A DNA stretch of 64,000 nucleotides from an uncultured Collinsella sp. GTDB taxonomy: Bacteria; Actinomycetota; Coriobacteriia; Coriobacteriales; Coriobacteriaceae. A model generated the notes under the pieces. That model was given only the letters and a program-made list of their open reading frames with translations. It had not been told where the DNA came from and searched no databases. Position numbers and translations under genes: made by a program. The stretch lies in contig UQLB01000008.1 in the NCBI GenBank assembly GCA_900541725.1, positions 28,113 to 92,112 of the forward strand, given 5' to 3'. Positions 7,831 through 16,327 of the stretch are shown here, one piece after another; the stretch's first letter is position 1; every line of letters starts with the position of its first letter.

Positions 7831-7874
7831 GCAGTCGCTCTTACGACTTGTACGTTTCCGAAGATGTGCGTATG

Positions 7875-7903
7875 CCTGGCTTGCATACCACAGGCCGTAT
7901 AAA
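7875..7903 (+). promoter_or_regulatory. possible internal promoter before rplN
   Basis: The 118-base gap has TATAAA at 7898-7903 just after GGCCG, which resembles the CCGTGTATA end of the elements at 2640 and 4504. No good -35 box is seen. Weak support only. Confidence 0.3.
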
Positions 7904-7948
7904 GGCAGCGCACCTCTCTTCGGTTCTTAGTTCGGAGGAACATCTACC

Positions 7949-8317
7949 ATGATTCAGATGCAAACCATGCTGAACGTCGCCGACAACTCCGGCGCTCGCA
8001 AGATTCGCTGCATCAAGGTGCTTGGCGGTTCCAAGCGTCGTTATGCAGGCATCGGCGATGTGTTCATCGGTGCTGTCCAGGAGGCTACCCCTGGCGCCAA
8101 CGTCAAGAAGAAGGACGTTGTCCGTTGCGTCGTCGTTCGCACCGTTAAGGAGATCCGCCGCAAGGATGGCTCCTACATTCGCTTTGATGAGAACGCCTGC
8201 GTTGTCATCAACAACGATGGTTCGCCCGTCGGCACCCGTATCTTCGGGCCCGTCGCTCGCGAACTTCGTGACAAGAAGTACATGAAGATCGTCTCGCTCG
8301 CTCCCGAGACCCTGTAG
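7949..8317 (+). CDS. rplN: 50S ribosomal protein L14
   Basis: L14 (122 residues) contributes to the intersubunit bridge. It starts MIQMQTMLNVADNSGARKIR and has KKKDVVRCVVVRTVKEIRRK and the C-terminal RELRDKKYMKIVSLAPETL. RBS GGAGGA lies before the ATG. Confidence 0.97.
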   Translation: MIQMQTMLNVADNSGARKIRCIKVLGGSKRRYAGIGDVFIGAVQEATPGANVKKKDVVRCVVVRTVKEIRRKDGSYIRFDENACVVINNDGSPVGTRIFGPVARELRDKKYMKIVSLAPETL

Positions 8318-8330
8318 TTAGGGGAGATAT

Positions 8331-8636
8331 ATGTATATCAAGAAGGGCGATAAGGTCCAGGTTCTCTCTGGTAAGGATCGCGGCAAGCAGGGCGTTGTCC
8401 TGCGTGCTCTCCCCGCAGAGAACAAGGTCGTTGTCGAGGGCGTTTCGGTCGTCAAGAAGGCCGTCAAGCCCAACGCTGCCAACCAGCAGGGCGGCATCGT
8501 TTCGCAGGAGGCTCCCATCGATGCCTCCAACGTCAATCTCGTTTGCCCCGAGTGCGGTAAGGTTACCCGCGTCGGTCACGAGAAGGACGGCAAGAACAAG
8601 CTGCGCGTCTGCAAGAAGTGCGGCCACAAGTTCTAA
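8331..8636 (+). CDS. rplX: 50S ribosomal protein L24
   Basis: L24 (101 residues) nucleates large-subunit assembly through its KOW motif, seen as KKGDKVQVLSGKDRGKQGVV at residues 4-23. The C-terminus has two Cys pairs, CPECGKVTR and CKKCGHKF, forming a zinc-ribbon-like end. In most bacteria rplE follows directly. Here a terminator follows and rplE is 33.9 kb away. Confidence 0.97.
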   Translation: MYIKKGDKVQVLSGKDRGKQGVVLRALPAENKVVVEGVSVVKKAVKPNAANQQGGIVSQEAPIDASNVNLVCPECGKVTRVGHEKDGKNKLRVCKKCGHKF

Positions 8637-8662
8637 GCTGCCCGCAACATCAAGTTGCTAGT

Positions 8663-8697
8663 AAAGGCCCGGATGCCACGGCACCCGGGCCTTTTTC
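8663..8697 (+). terminator. intrinsic terminator after rplX
   Basis: AAAGGCCCGG pairs with CCGGGCCTTT around a small inner stem (TGCC/GGCA), followed by TTTTTC. It ends the first ribosomal block. Confidence 0.85.
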
Positions 8698-8708
8698 TAT
8701 CCCTACTC

Positions 8709-8820
8709 ATTGGGGACAGACTTAAATGAGCGGCCGTCGCTTGGCATTCATTGGAGACAGACTTAAATGACTAGTCGTTGGGGACGTTCTTAAACGGCTA
8801 GTTGATGGGGACAGTCTTTA
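8709..8820. repeat. four tandem copies of a GGGGAC..CTTAAA repeat
   Basis: Near-identical units of the form TTGGGGACAGACTTAAATGA begin at about 8709, 8748, 8778 and 8804, some with the extension CTAGTCG. A further copy is at 62880. The stretch 8637-9214 otherwise holds a terminator, the palindrome at 8872 and AT-rich DNA before the next gene. Confidence 0.75.
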
Positions 8821-8871
8821 GATTTGTATATCTGGCCATCTGGGATAGGCTTCAGCGAAAGCGGCACTTAG

Positions 8872-8934
8872 GGACCGTCCCAAACTGCCGGCACATAGGG
8901 ACGTTCCCTTTTTGCCGGCAGTTTGGGACGGTCC
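8872..8934. repeat. 22-bp perfect palindromic REP-like element
   Basis: Bases 8872-8893 (GGACCGTCCCAAACTGCCGG and two more) are the exact reverse complement of 8913-8934. The 19-base loop contains GGGACGTTCCC, itself a palindrome. Related GGGACGTTCC and CTGCCGGCAGT words recur at 60853-60892 and 63885-63919, so this is an interspersed repeat. Confidence 0.8.
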
Positions 8935-9214
8935 TTTGATGTCTGGTGCCCCCAGAGGGGTGAAGTAATACAGCTGGCTCTGTCTTTTAGGGCTTTGGTG
9001 TTCCGCCCCTTTATGTTTCACAAGGATCGTTGCATGAACATTTACGCGCATAGGCTTGCGCGATAATGCGCATAACCGCGCAAACATCTGCCAACTATGG
9101 CTAAATAATGACCGATAAGCAAATAAACACGCAAACACGAGCAGATACGCGCGCAATTGTGCGAATATAGGGTTGTTTGAAATGAAGGACTTCCGATACC
9201 TCAGGAGGCACATA

Positions 9215-10294
9215 ATGGCAGATTCCAAACAGGCTCCGCTCGACGCCGAAGCAGCCGCTAGGGCGGCGTTTGCCTCGGTCCAGGATCGGCCGTTCCCCGA
9301 CGACATTTTTAAGGCTCCCGAGCTTCGCTGGGCTGTGATCGGTTGCGGCGTTATCGCCAACCAGATGGCCCAGTCTCTAGCTCTTGCCGGCCGCAAGCTT
9401 GCGGGCGTCGCAAACCGTACGCTATCCAAGGCTCAAGCTTTTGCCGAGCAGTATGGCATCGAGAAGGTCTATGAGACGGTCGAGGACCTCTACGCCGATC
9501 CGGATATCGACGCCGTCTATATCACCACGCCGCACAACACGCATATCACCTACCTGCGATCCGCTCTGGCAGCTGGCAAGCACGTGCTCTGCGAAAAGGC
9601 CATTACCCTCAACTCTGCCGAGCTCGACGAGGCCCGTGCCATCGCCGACGAGCACAACGTGGTCCTTATGGATGCCACCACGGTGCTCCACATGCCGCTG
9701 TATCAGGAGCTGCGCCGTCGCATGGATGCGGGCGACTTTGGTCGCATGAACCTCGCCCAGCTCAACTTTGGCAGCTATAAAGAGTACGGCGACCTGACCA
9801 ACCGCTTCTATAACCGTAGCCTTGCCGGTGGCTCCATGCTCGACATTGGCGTGTATGCGCTCTCCGTCATGCGCCTGTTTATGGCCAGCCAACCCGCTGA
9901 GGTTGTCTCGCTGGGCAACACCTGTGAGACCGGTGTTGACGTTGCGGGCGGCATTGTCTGCCGTAACGCCGAGCAGCAGCTGGGCGTCGTGAGCCTTACG
10001 CTCCACTCCAAACAGCCCAAGCGCTCGGTCATCAGTTTCGATAAGTGCTATATCGAGGTCAACGAGTATCCGCGCGCCGACCATGCGACCATCGTGTGGA
10101 CTGCGGACGGTCACCGTGAGGAGGTCCACGCTGGCACCGAAGCCTACGCACTGTGCTACGAGATGGCCGACCTGGAGAAGGCCGTTGCCGGCGATGATTC
10201 GAAGCGCGAGCTGCTGGATTATGCTTCTGACGTTATGGAGCTTATGACCAAGCTTCGCGCCGACTGGGGAGTCGTGTACCCCGAGGAGGAGTAA
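9215..10294 (+). CDS. Gfo/Idh/MocA family NAD(P)-dependent oxidoreductase
   Basis: A 359-residue cytoplasmic dehydrogenase. The Rossmann motif WAVIGCGVIANQMAQ lies near residue 37, and the family motif HVLCEKAITLNSAE (with the conserved EK) lies near residue 125, followed by the C-terminal alpha/beta domain with GGSMLDIGVYAL. Such enzymes oxidise sugars or related polyols; the substrate is unknown. ATG 9215 is chosen because AGGAGG stands 6 bases upstream; the frame is open 42 bases further. The next gene, a DeoR-type regulator, starts 3 bases after the stop, so the two are probably one operon with local control. Confidence 0.88.
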   Translation: MADSKQAPLDAEAAARAAFASVQDRPFPDDIFKAPELRWAVIGCGVIANQMAQSLALAGRKLAGVANRTLSKAQAFAEQYGIEKVYETVEDLYADPDIDAVYITTPHNTHITYLRSALAAGKHVLCEKAITLNSAELDEARAIADEHNVVLMDATTVLHMPLYQELRRRMDAGDFGRMNLAQLNFGSYKEYGDLTNRFYNRSLAGGSMLDIGVYALSVMRLFMASQPAEVVSLGNTCETGVDVAGGIVCRNAEQQLGVVSLTLHSKQPKRSVISFDKCYIEVNEYPRADHATIVWTADGHREEVHAGTEAYALCYEMADLEKAVAGDDSKRELLDYASDVMELMTKLRADWGVVYPEEE

Positions 10295-10297
10295 GCG

Positions 10298-11044
10298 ATG
10301 CTTGCGGAAGATAGGCTCAACGCGATCGTGTCGATGGTGCAGCAGGCTGGCTCGGTTACCGTGCCGGAGCTTGCTGAAGCCCTGGGCGTGACACCGTCCA
10401 CCATTCGGCGCGACCTGCAGACGCTCGACCGCGCACACCGTATCGCCAAGGTGCACGGAGGCGCGACGAGTCTGGAGCGCGCGCACGTGACGCGCGACTT
10501 GACGATCAGCGAGCGCAGTGATCTCCATAACGATGACAAGGAGCGCATCTGTGCTCGTGCCGCGGCCCTGGTGGAGCCCGATAGCTTTGTGTATATCGAT
10601 TCGGGCTCAACGACCCTCAAGATCATCGAGCATCTTCCGCGTCTCGACGGCGTCACCTATGTGACCGATTCCGTGCTCCATGCTCAGCACCTTGCTTTGC
10701 GCGGCATGCGTACCGTGGTTCTGGGCGGCGAGCTTAAACCCGAGACCGAGGCGCTCGTTGGCCCCGATGCCTTGGCAACCCTGGACCGCTATAACTTCAA
10801 CTGCGGCTTTTGGGGATCCAACGGCATCGCCGCCGAGCAAGGTCTCACCACACCGGATATCGAGGAAGCACAGGTCAAGCGTATCTCGATGCGCCATACC
10901 GCCAAACGCTTCGTAATCTCGGACGCCAGTAAATTTGGCATGGTGGCGCCCGTCAAGTTCGCGGACTTCCGCGACGCAACGATTATTACCGCAGGCGAGG
11001 TCCCCGCCAAGTACCGGGCAATGGACAACGTCATCACGGTCTAG
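10298..11044 (+). CDS. DeoR/GlpR family transcriptional regulator
   Basis: A 248-residue repressor type. The N-terminal winged helix-turn-helix is MLAEDRLNAIVSMV ... VTVPELAEALGVTPSTIRRD (residues 1-45), followed by HRIAKVHGGATS, standard for DeoR proteins. The C-terminal sensor domain has the phosphosugar-binding pattern YIDSGSTTLKI and the GSNGIAAEQGLTTPD region. It probably controls the upstream oxidoreductase in response to a sugar phosphate; this is inferred from adjacency only. Confidence 0.9.
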   Translation: MLAEDRLNAIVSMVQQAGSVTVPELAEALGVTPSTIRRDLQTLDRAHRIAKVHGGATSLERAHVTRDLTISERSDLHNDDKERICARAAALVEPDSFVYIDSGSTTLKIIEHLPRLDGVTYVTDSVLHAQHLALRGMRTVVLGGELKPETEALVGPDALATLDRYNFNCGFWGSNGIAAEQGLTTPDIEEAQVKRISMRHTAKRFVISDASKFGMVAPVKFADFRDATIITAGEVPAKYRAMDNVITV

Positions 11045-11137
11045 CAGCAGGGGACGGGCTAAGGCCAAAACCACCGCGAAGGCGCCTGTCCCCATTGTGG
11101 TGGTTAGCAACGGAAACCGAGTAGTTTTCTCAATAGA

Positions 11138-11172
11138 AAAGCGGCAACGTCCATCACGGGCGTTGCCGCTTT
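11138..11172 (+). terminator. intrinsic terminator after the DeoR gene
   Basis: AAAGCGGCAACG (11138-11149) pairs with CGTTGCCGCTTT (11161-11172) around an 11-base loop. It may work in both directions. Confidence 0.75.
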
Positions 11173-11189
11173 CGTTGTCTACCGGTTTT

Positions 11190-11408
11190 GTCTAAGTCTG
11201 TAACAACTAGACCGTTAAAAGTGGGTTAGATGTTACAGATTGAGATTCTTCCGAACCGCGCCGTCCCTTTGTCTCGATCTGTAACATCTGGGACCGATTT
11301 TGCCGAGTTATTGTTATAGATTGAGATTTTTCCTTGAGGGAGATTCGAATGTCTCGATCTGTAACAGACAGACCGGAAAATGGGTTTTAACTGTTACAGA
11401 TCGAGACG
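11190..11408. repeat. six alternating inverted 17-bp repeats, about 40-bp period
   Basis: The word TGTTACAGATTGAGA or its complement occurs six times: complement at 11190, 11271 and 11351; direct at 11231, 11312 and 11392. Orientation alternates strictly, and starts are 39-41 bases apart with 22-23 base spacers. Neighbouring copies can pair into hairpins. It fills most of the gap between the convergent DeoR and RluA genes, like a BIME-type extragenic palindrome cluster. Confidence 0.85.
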
Positions 11409-11476
11409 TTTTGGCGCCACGGCTGAGCCATTGCGGCAAACCCGCCACAAAGGTGCCTGTCCCTTATTGGCGGGTT

Positions 11477-12136
11477 TTAGGGCTCCCAGGGGCAGGGGGC
11501 TTCGATGTGGATGTGCTCGCCGGTTACGGGATGCGTGAAGGACACGCTGTGGGCGTGGAGCATCAGGCCGCAGGGGCGCGGCGTTCCGTACAGGTCGTCG
11601 CCAACCAGGGGGTGACGCTCGCTGGCCAGGTGCACGCGAATCTGATGCTTGCGGCCGGTGAGCAGCTCAACATCGATATACGAACGCGCGGGCAGGCCTC
11701 GGCGGCTCTTAAGGCGCTTGAGTACCTTGACGCGCGTCTGAGAGGGCTTTCCGCTGGCGCCGACACGCATCTTGCGGCTATCGTGGCGATCGCGAGCGAT
11801 AGGCTTGTCGATGAGCTTCTCGTTCCAGTCGATTTTGCCCTCGGCGAGCGCCAGATAGTGCTTTTCGAACGCGTGGTCGATGACCATCTGGTCAAAGGCG
11901 GGCTGCGTCTGCTTGTCGAGCGAGAACAGCACCACGCCGGTGGTGTCACGGTCCAGGCGATTGAGCGGCTGCATGTCGGTCGCGGCAAAGCCGTCGCCCA
12001 TCGCCAGCAGCAGGTCGCTGGCGTAGTCGGTGAGCGTGCGTTCACCGGTGCCGTCGCCGTGGACGATCATGCCGGCGGGCTTGTCGATGGCCATGAGCCA
12101 GGCATCGCAGTAGAGGACTTGAGGTTCTTCGTTCAC
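11477..12136 (-). CDS. RluA family RNA pseudouridine synthase
   Basis: A 219-residue enzyme that isomerises uridine to pseudouridine in rRNA or tRNA. It has motif I DKPAGMIVHG (about residues 18-27), the catalytic motif LNRLDRDTTG (58-67, catalytic Asp62), and LLTGRKHQIRVHLA plus GDDLYG in the C-terminal part. The catalytic motif has Asn where most family members have His. There is no S4 domain, so it is a short RluA/TruC-like type, and the RNA target is unknown. It is transcribed away from the U32 gene's end, 15 bases downstream of that gene's stop, so both are likely one transcript. Confidence 0.9.
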   Translation of the reverse strand: MNEEPQVLYCDAWLMAIDKPAGMIVHGDGTGERTLTDYASDLLLAMGDGFAATDMQPLNRLDRDTTGVVLFSLDKQTQPAFDQMVIDHAFEKHYLALAEGKIDWNEKLIDKPIARDRHDSRKMRVGASGKPSQTRVKVLKRLKSRRGLPARSYIDVELLTGRKHQIRVHLASERHPLVGDDLYGTPRPCGLMLHAHSVSFTHPVTGEHIHIEAPCPWEP

Positions 12137-12151
12137 GTGTAAGCCTTTCGG

Positions 12152-14644
12152 TTAGCTAATTCCCACAAACATGCAGCCCGAGGTGGCGCCGCGCAGGCGG
12201 GCGGCGGGCTTGCGGCCGGCCTGTGCTGCTTCGACGGCACGACGGACGCGGGCGACGGCACGGCCCACCTCATCTGTCTCGAGCAGCGTTCCGTCTACCA
12301 TGAGACGACGCACGCCGGCATCGAGCAGCTGAGGAACCTGCGGCGTGAGGTCGATGGGGTAGGCGTCGTACAGGCGAGAGCGGCCATGGATGTCGGTGCG
12401 TACGGGCATGACCTTGCCGTCGATATTCTTGAGTGACAGCTTGCGGGCGCGCAGGCGGCAGTTAGCGCAATCGTGGATGCAGCCATTGGCCACCTGCAGG
12501 ATGCAGTGCTCACTCGTCATAACGCGCGGGCGGCCGAACACAGTGATGCCCAGGGCTGCGGGCGCGGCGGTGCCAAGCGAGACGATCTCGTCGAGCGTGA
12601 TCTCGGGCGAGAGCCAAAACGCACCGGCTCCGCGCTCGGCAAGTGCCTCCATGCAGGGCGTGTTATGCACCGGCAGGCAAGAGCGAATCTCGGCCGTGGC
12701 GCCGGCATGAGCGGCTACGGCGAGCTCGGAGATATTGCCGACGGCGACGGTGGCTCCGGCATTGATCCAAGGATCGACGCGCTCGTGGTCGACGGCGCGG
12801 CAGACCTCGTCGAGTACGGGCACGATACCCTGCTCAAATGCATCGGCAGGGGAGAGTCCGACAGCCTCGAGCGCGTCGGTGGTCATATAGATGCGCGTTG
12901 CACCCTCCGCGCGGGCTGCCTCGGCGGCCTCGAGCGAGGTGACGGTGGCGCAGATCTGCGGCTCGTCGCGGTAGTGCTTGGGCATGGGGCGCGTACATTT
13001 GTCGAGCACCGGCAACTCGAGCGTTTTTGCGCGCTCCTCGTACGGTGCCAGAATGGCCTCTTCCAGCGCCTTACAAGCGGCGGCGCGCACCTTGTGCACG
13101 GCGGAGAAGCCCATGCCGCAGCCCTCATCGAGCGCCACATCAAAGCTCGCGGCCTCAAAGGGAGAGGAGCCCATGCGCCCGACGTGCTCAACCAGATCGG
13201 ATGCCTCGACGGCGCGGGTCTTGGCGGCCTCGACGGTGAAGCCCGTGGCGGTGGCGGTGAGCGCGGGGTTGTCACAGCAGGTGAGTGTGACAGTAAACGG
13301 CTCGCCCAGGCGCGCCACGACGGACACGTCAACAGCTCGGCGGCGCAGCACATCGCGCTTGAGCGCGGCGCCGGCGGCGTCAATGGCGCTCTGGCTTCGA
13401 ATCACGCGCACGCGGCAGCCCTCGGGCATGCTACGGGGCACGCGGCACTCAATGATGTCACCGGCGGCGGCATCATCGGCGGCAATGGTGGTCAGGAACT
13501 GGTCAAACTCGTTATCGTGGCGAAGCTCCAGCAGGTCGCCTTTGCCCACGGGCTCAAACAGCTCAATGCGGGCGATGGCGGCGCGGCGACGGCGGTCGTC
13601 GGACTTGAGGCCGCGCACATCGCGGTTGGCCGGGCGGCTGCCCAGCACCGTGCCCACGATCTGGCCGCGGTTGTTGGAACGCTCATAGCTCATCATCTCG
13701 TCGCCCGAGGTGCCGTCCTGATAGGCGTGCGTAAAGTCGCGGTTGAAGCAGCGCTTGAGCTGGCGCTGGCGGGCGGCTTCCTCGTCCTTGGCAACGGCGG
13801 CTCCGGATAGCATGTCGTCAATTTCGTGACGATACACATCAACGATGGAGTACACGTAATCGGGTGCCTTCATGCGGCCCTCGAGCTTGAGCGATGCGGC
13901 GCCGGCGTCATACAGACGGCGAACAAGCTGTGAGGTGTTGGTGTCACGCGGGCACAGCGCGCGCTCGCGACCGGCAGGGGAGAGCGCGCGACCGTTCTCG
14001 TCGATCAACTCGTAGGGCAGGCGGCAGGGCTGGGCGCACATGCCGCGGTTGGCCGATCGTCCCGCCATGGCAAAGCTCGACAGCAGGCACAGGCCCGAGT
14101 AGCAAAAGCAGATGGCGCCATGGCTGAAGACCTCAAGGTCCACATCGGGCGCGGCGTCGTGAATGGCGGCGATTTCGTCGATGGAGAGCTCGCGCGAGAG
14201 AGTCACGCGGTCGGCGCCCTGCTCACGGCACCAAAGGGTTCCGCGGTCGTCGTGGATGTTCGCCTGGGTCGAGATATGTGTCTCGATGCCGGGCATGGTG
14301 CGCTTGGCCTCAAAGAACAGACCCCAGTCCTGGATAATGAAGGCATCGGCGCCCAGCGTGGAGCAGCGATGAATGAGCTGCAGTGCATCGCCCATCTCGG
14401 ACTGCTTGATGACGATGTTGACCGTGACGTAGACGCGCGACCCGGCTAGATGCGCGGCGCGGCAGGCTTGCTCAAAGGCCTCGTCGGTAAAGTTGGTTGC
14501 CTTGCGGCGGGCGTTGAAGCTGCCCATGCCGCAGTAGATGGCGTCTGCCCCGGCGGCGAGCGCGGCGGCAAAGGGCTCCGGGCCTCCGGCGGGGGCCAAA
14601 AGCTCGGGCCTGCGGTTAGTGGTTCGGCTGGCGGTTGCGGTCAT
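12152..14644 (-). CDS. U32 family protein (collagenase-like; RlhA/YhbU type), long form
   Basis: This 830-residue protein starts with RPELLAPAGGPEPFAAALAAG, the N-terminal signature of the U32 family, and carries the signature EVFSHGAICFCYSGLCLLSS near residue 170. Family members were first named peptidases, but several bacterial ones modify rRNA (RlhA hydroxylates 23S rRNA) or take part in ubiquinone synthesis. A cysteine-rich stretch CILQVANGCIHDCANCRLRA near residue 710 suggests an iron-sulphur cluster. Length and the C-terminal DUF3656-like region match the long YdcP/RlhA form. A second, shorter U32 gene is at 57517. Function is likely RNA modification (inference). Confidence 0.85.
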   Translation of the reverse strand: MTATASRTTNRRPELLAPAGGPEPFAAALAAGADAIYCGMGSFNARRKATNFTDEAFEQACRAAHLAGSRVYVTVNIVIKQSEMGDALQLIHRCSTLGADAFIIQDWGLFFEAKRTMPGIETHISTQANIHDDRGTLWCREQGADRVTLSRELSIDEIAAIHDAAPDVDLEVFSHGAICFCYSGLCLLSSFAMAGRSANRGMCAQPCRLPYELIDENGRALSPAGRERALCPRDTNTSQLVRRLYDAGAASLKLEGRMKAPDYVYSIVDVYRHEIDDMLSGAAVAKDEEAARQRQLKRCFNRDFTHAYQDGTSGDEMMSYERSNNRGQIVGTVLGSRPANRDVRGLKSDDRRRRAAIARIELFEPVGKGDLLELRHDNEFDQFLTTIAADDAAAGDIIECRVPRSMPEGCRVRVIRSQSAIDAAGAALKRDVLRRRAVDVSVVARLGEPFTVTLTCCDNPALTATATGFTVEAAKTRAVEASDLVEHVGRMGSSPFEAASFDVALDEGCGMGFSAVHKVRAAACKALEEAILAPYEERAKTLELPVLDKCTRPMPKHYRDEPQICATVTSLEAAEAARAEGATRIYMTTDALEAVGLSPADAFEQGIVPVLDEVCRAVDHERVDPWINAGATVAVGNISELAVAAHAGATAEIRSCLPVHNTPCMEALAERGAGAFWLSPEITLDEIVSLGTAAPAALGITVFGRPRVMTSEHCILQVANGCIHDCANCRLRARKLSLKNIDGKVMPVRTDIHGRSRLYDAYPIDLTPQVPQLLDAGVRRLMVDGTLLETDEVGRAVARVRRAVEAAQAGRKPAARLRGATSGCMFVGIS

Positions 14645-14826
14645 ATCCTGCCTTTCAAAATGCTCAGATATTCAAAAGTATAGTGGCGTCGCTGCGGTGG
14701 GCGACGCCCGCAGCCTAAGCAGGACAAAGTCTTCAGCAGCTTAGGCTGGCTGACCCCGTGGAGAACCGTTCAGCTGCCAACGGGCGCCGTTGGGCGATAA
14801 AATATTCTCTCCAGCTGATAATATTC

Positions 14827-14855
14827 TTGCATCAAACAGAAACCTTGAGTACTAT
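14827..14855 (+). promoter_or_regulatory. promoter of the RidA gene
   Basis: TTGCAT (14827-14832), a 17-base spacer and TACTAT (14850-14855) form a sigma-70-type promoter 90 bases before the ATG. The gap 14645-14944 also holds a 10-bp inverted repeat (14711-14720 with 14739-14748). Confidence 0.6.
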
Positions 14856-14944
14856 CCCAAATCAAGCGCGGTGTTCAGACCGAATTGTGCCTCCCGGTGC
14901 GAACGCCGCGCTCACGCTCTCTATCTGATCGTAAGGAGAAAAAC

Positions 14945-15322
14945 ATGAGCAAGACCGTCGTGTCTTCCGATAACGCACCCGCAGCCATCGGACCGTATTC
15001 CCCCGGTATCCAGACCGGCAACATGGTGTTCCTGTCCGGCCAGCTGGGCATCGACCCCACAACTGGCAAGATGCCCGAGGGCGTCGAGGCCCAGGCCAAG
15101 CAGTCCCTTGCTAACGTCGAGGCCCTGCTGACTGCCGCCGGCGCTACGTTTGCCGATGTCGTTAAGACCACGGTCTATCTGGCCGACATTGCCGACTTCG
15201 CTGCCGTGAACGAGATCTACGCCTCCAAGTTCGAGGCTCCGTTCCCCGCGCGCAGTGCTTTCCAGGTTGCCGCTCTTCCGGCCGGCGGTCTGGTCGAGAT
15301 CGAGGTCGTCGCCGCTCTCTAA
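14945..15322 (+). CDS. ridA: RidA family reactive enamine/imine deaminase
   Basis: A 125-residue cytoplasmic enzyme of the YjgF/YER057c/UK114 family that hydrolyses 2-aminoacrylate and similar enamines to keto acids and ammonia. The patterns APAAIGPYSPGI, VFLSGQLGIDP, VVKTTVYLADIADFAAVNEIY and PARSAFQVAALPAGGLVEIE, with the catalytic-site Arg in PARSAF, match well. ATG 14945 follows the RBS AAGGAG; the longer frame upstream has no RBS. It lies close to the purine cluster, where YgeX produces 2-aminoacrylate, so it may protect against that product (inference). Confidence 0.93.
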   Translation: MSKTVVSSDNAPAAIGPYSPGIQTGNMVFLSGQLGIDPTTGKMPEGVEAQAKQSLANVEALLTAAGATFADVVKTTVYLADIADFAAVNEIYASKFEAPFPARSAFQVAALPAGGLVEIEVVAAL

Positions 15323-15352
15323 GGTGTTGGCAACAACTAAACATGACATGCA

Positions 15353-15390
15353 AAAAGACCCTGCAGCGCGTGCGAGCTGCAGGGTCTTTT
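15353..15390. terminator. bidirectional terminator between ridA and the YheO-type regulator
   Basis: A perfect 15-bp stem (15353-15367 with 15376-15390) with A-run on the left and T-run on the right. It serves both converging genes. Confidence 0.9.
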
Positions 15391-15434
15391 ATCAAGTGAC
15401 GGATCGCTTGTGGAGCCGCACTCCATTTTGCTCG

Positions 15435-16091
15435 TTAGCCTTCCTTGCGGACTTTTTGCAGGTAGCGGTAGACGCTGGGCTCAGAGATGCCCAGCGCGGC
15501 GGCGGCGCAGGCCACGGCGCCCTTGAGCATGAACACTCCGTTGCCGTTGAGGTGGCGAATGACGTCCACGCGGTCGCTTTGACCAAGCGACGTCACATCC
15601 AGCCCGCGAGCGCTCAGCAGCTCGGAAATACTGCGGTCGATGAGCTCCTGTGTAGACTCCGAAAGGCTTTCGACCTCGATAGGGGCGGGCTCCGTGCGCG
15701 TCGGCGCCGCGTCGAAGCACGCCATGAGCTGCTGCGCCATGGCGTTGATGGAGCGCACGGTCGAGAGGTCGGTGTTGACGCAGAGCATACCGACGATCTC
15801 ATCATTCTCGCGGATAAAGTACGTCGCTGACTCCAACGTCTTGCCGCCGGCACCGCGCCCCTCGTAGCCCGTAATAGACGGCAGGTCGCGATACTTGGCG
15901 TCGTGCATGATCTTGAGTGCCAGATCGGTGGCGGGACCGCCGACCTTACGGCCGCTCACGATGCCGTTGCGAATATCGACGATGGCGTGGTCGGGATCCG
16001 AGAAATCGTGCAGCACGATTTCGCTGTTCTTACCGAGTACCTGCTCCAGGAAATCGACCATCGGCAAAAAGCGGCGTACGGTCTCGTTCAC
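15435..16091 (-). CDS. YheO-like PAS and helix-turn-helix transcriptional regulator (copy 1)
   Basis: A 218-residue DNA-binding regulator. The N-terminal YheO-like PAS domain contains EIVLHDFSDPDHAIVDIRNG, SGRKVGGPATDL and the loop LESATYFIRENDEIVGMLCVNTD. The C-terminal HTH_22 domain reads VFMLKGAVACAAAALGISEPSVYRYLQK. GTG at 16091 is the start because AAAGGAG lies 8 bases before it; the open frame extends 47 residues further without an RBS. It is divergent from the purine permease and shares its upstream region, so it probably controls it. A paralogue is at 32262 before ygeX. Confidence 0.88.
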   Translation of the reverse strand: MNETVRRFLPMVDFLEQVLGKNSEIVLHDFSDPDHAIVDIRNGIVSGRKVGGPATDLALKIMHDAKYRDLPSITGYEGRGAGGKTLESATYFIRENDEIVGMLCVNTDLSTVRSINAMAQQLMACFDAAPTRTEPAPIEVESLSESTQELIDRSISELLSARGLDVTSLGQSDRVDVIRHLNGNGVFMLKGAVACAAAALGISEPSVYRYLQKVRKEG

Positions 16092-16327
16092 GGGCAACTC
16101 CTTTGGGTGAAATCGGAAATGTTCATAACAATTTTTTCTCATGGTAACACGGTGTCTATTGACTCGTATATCCGCAGGTACATTGCGTAATACAGACGAA
16201 CGGTAGGAATTTAGCGGTAAACGGTTGACCAAAAGAAAAGTAAGATGTCATTTTGACCAGACACTTTCCTGACCTGCGGAAATGCATTATCTCAGCTGAA
16301 GAATAGTCTGATAACAAAAAATTATTA

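Noticed and set aside
11190..11408. CRISPR array
   Set aside because: Repeat units alternate in orientation, are short and are partly unlike, and no cas gene is present. A palindromic repeat cluster fits better.
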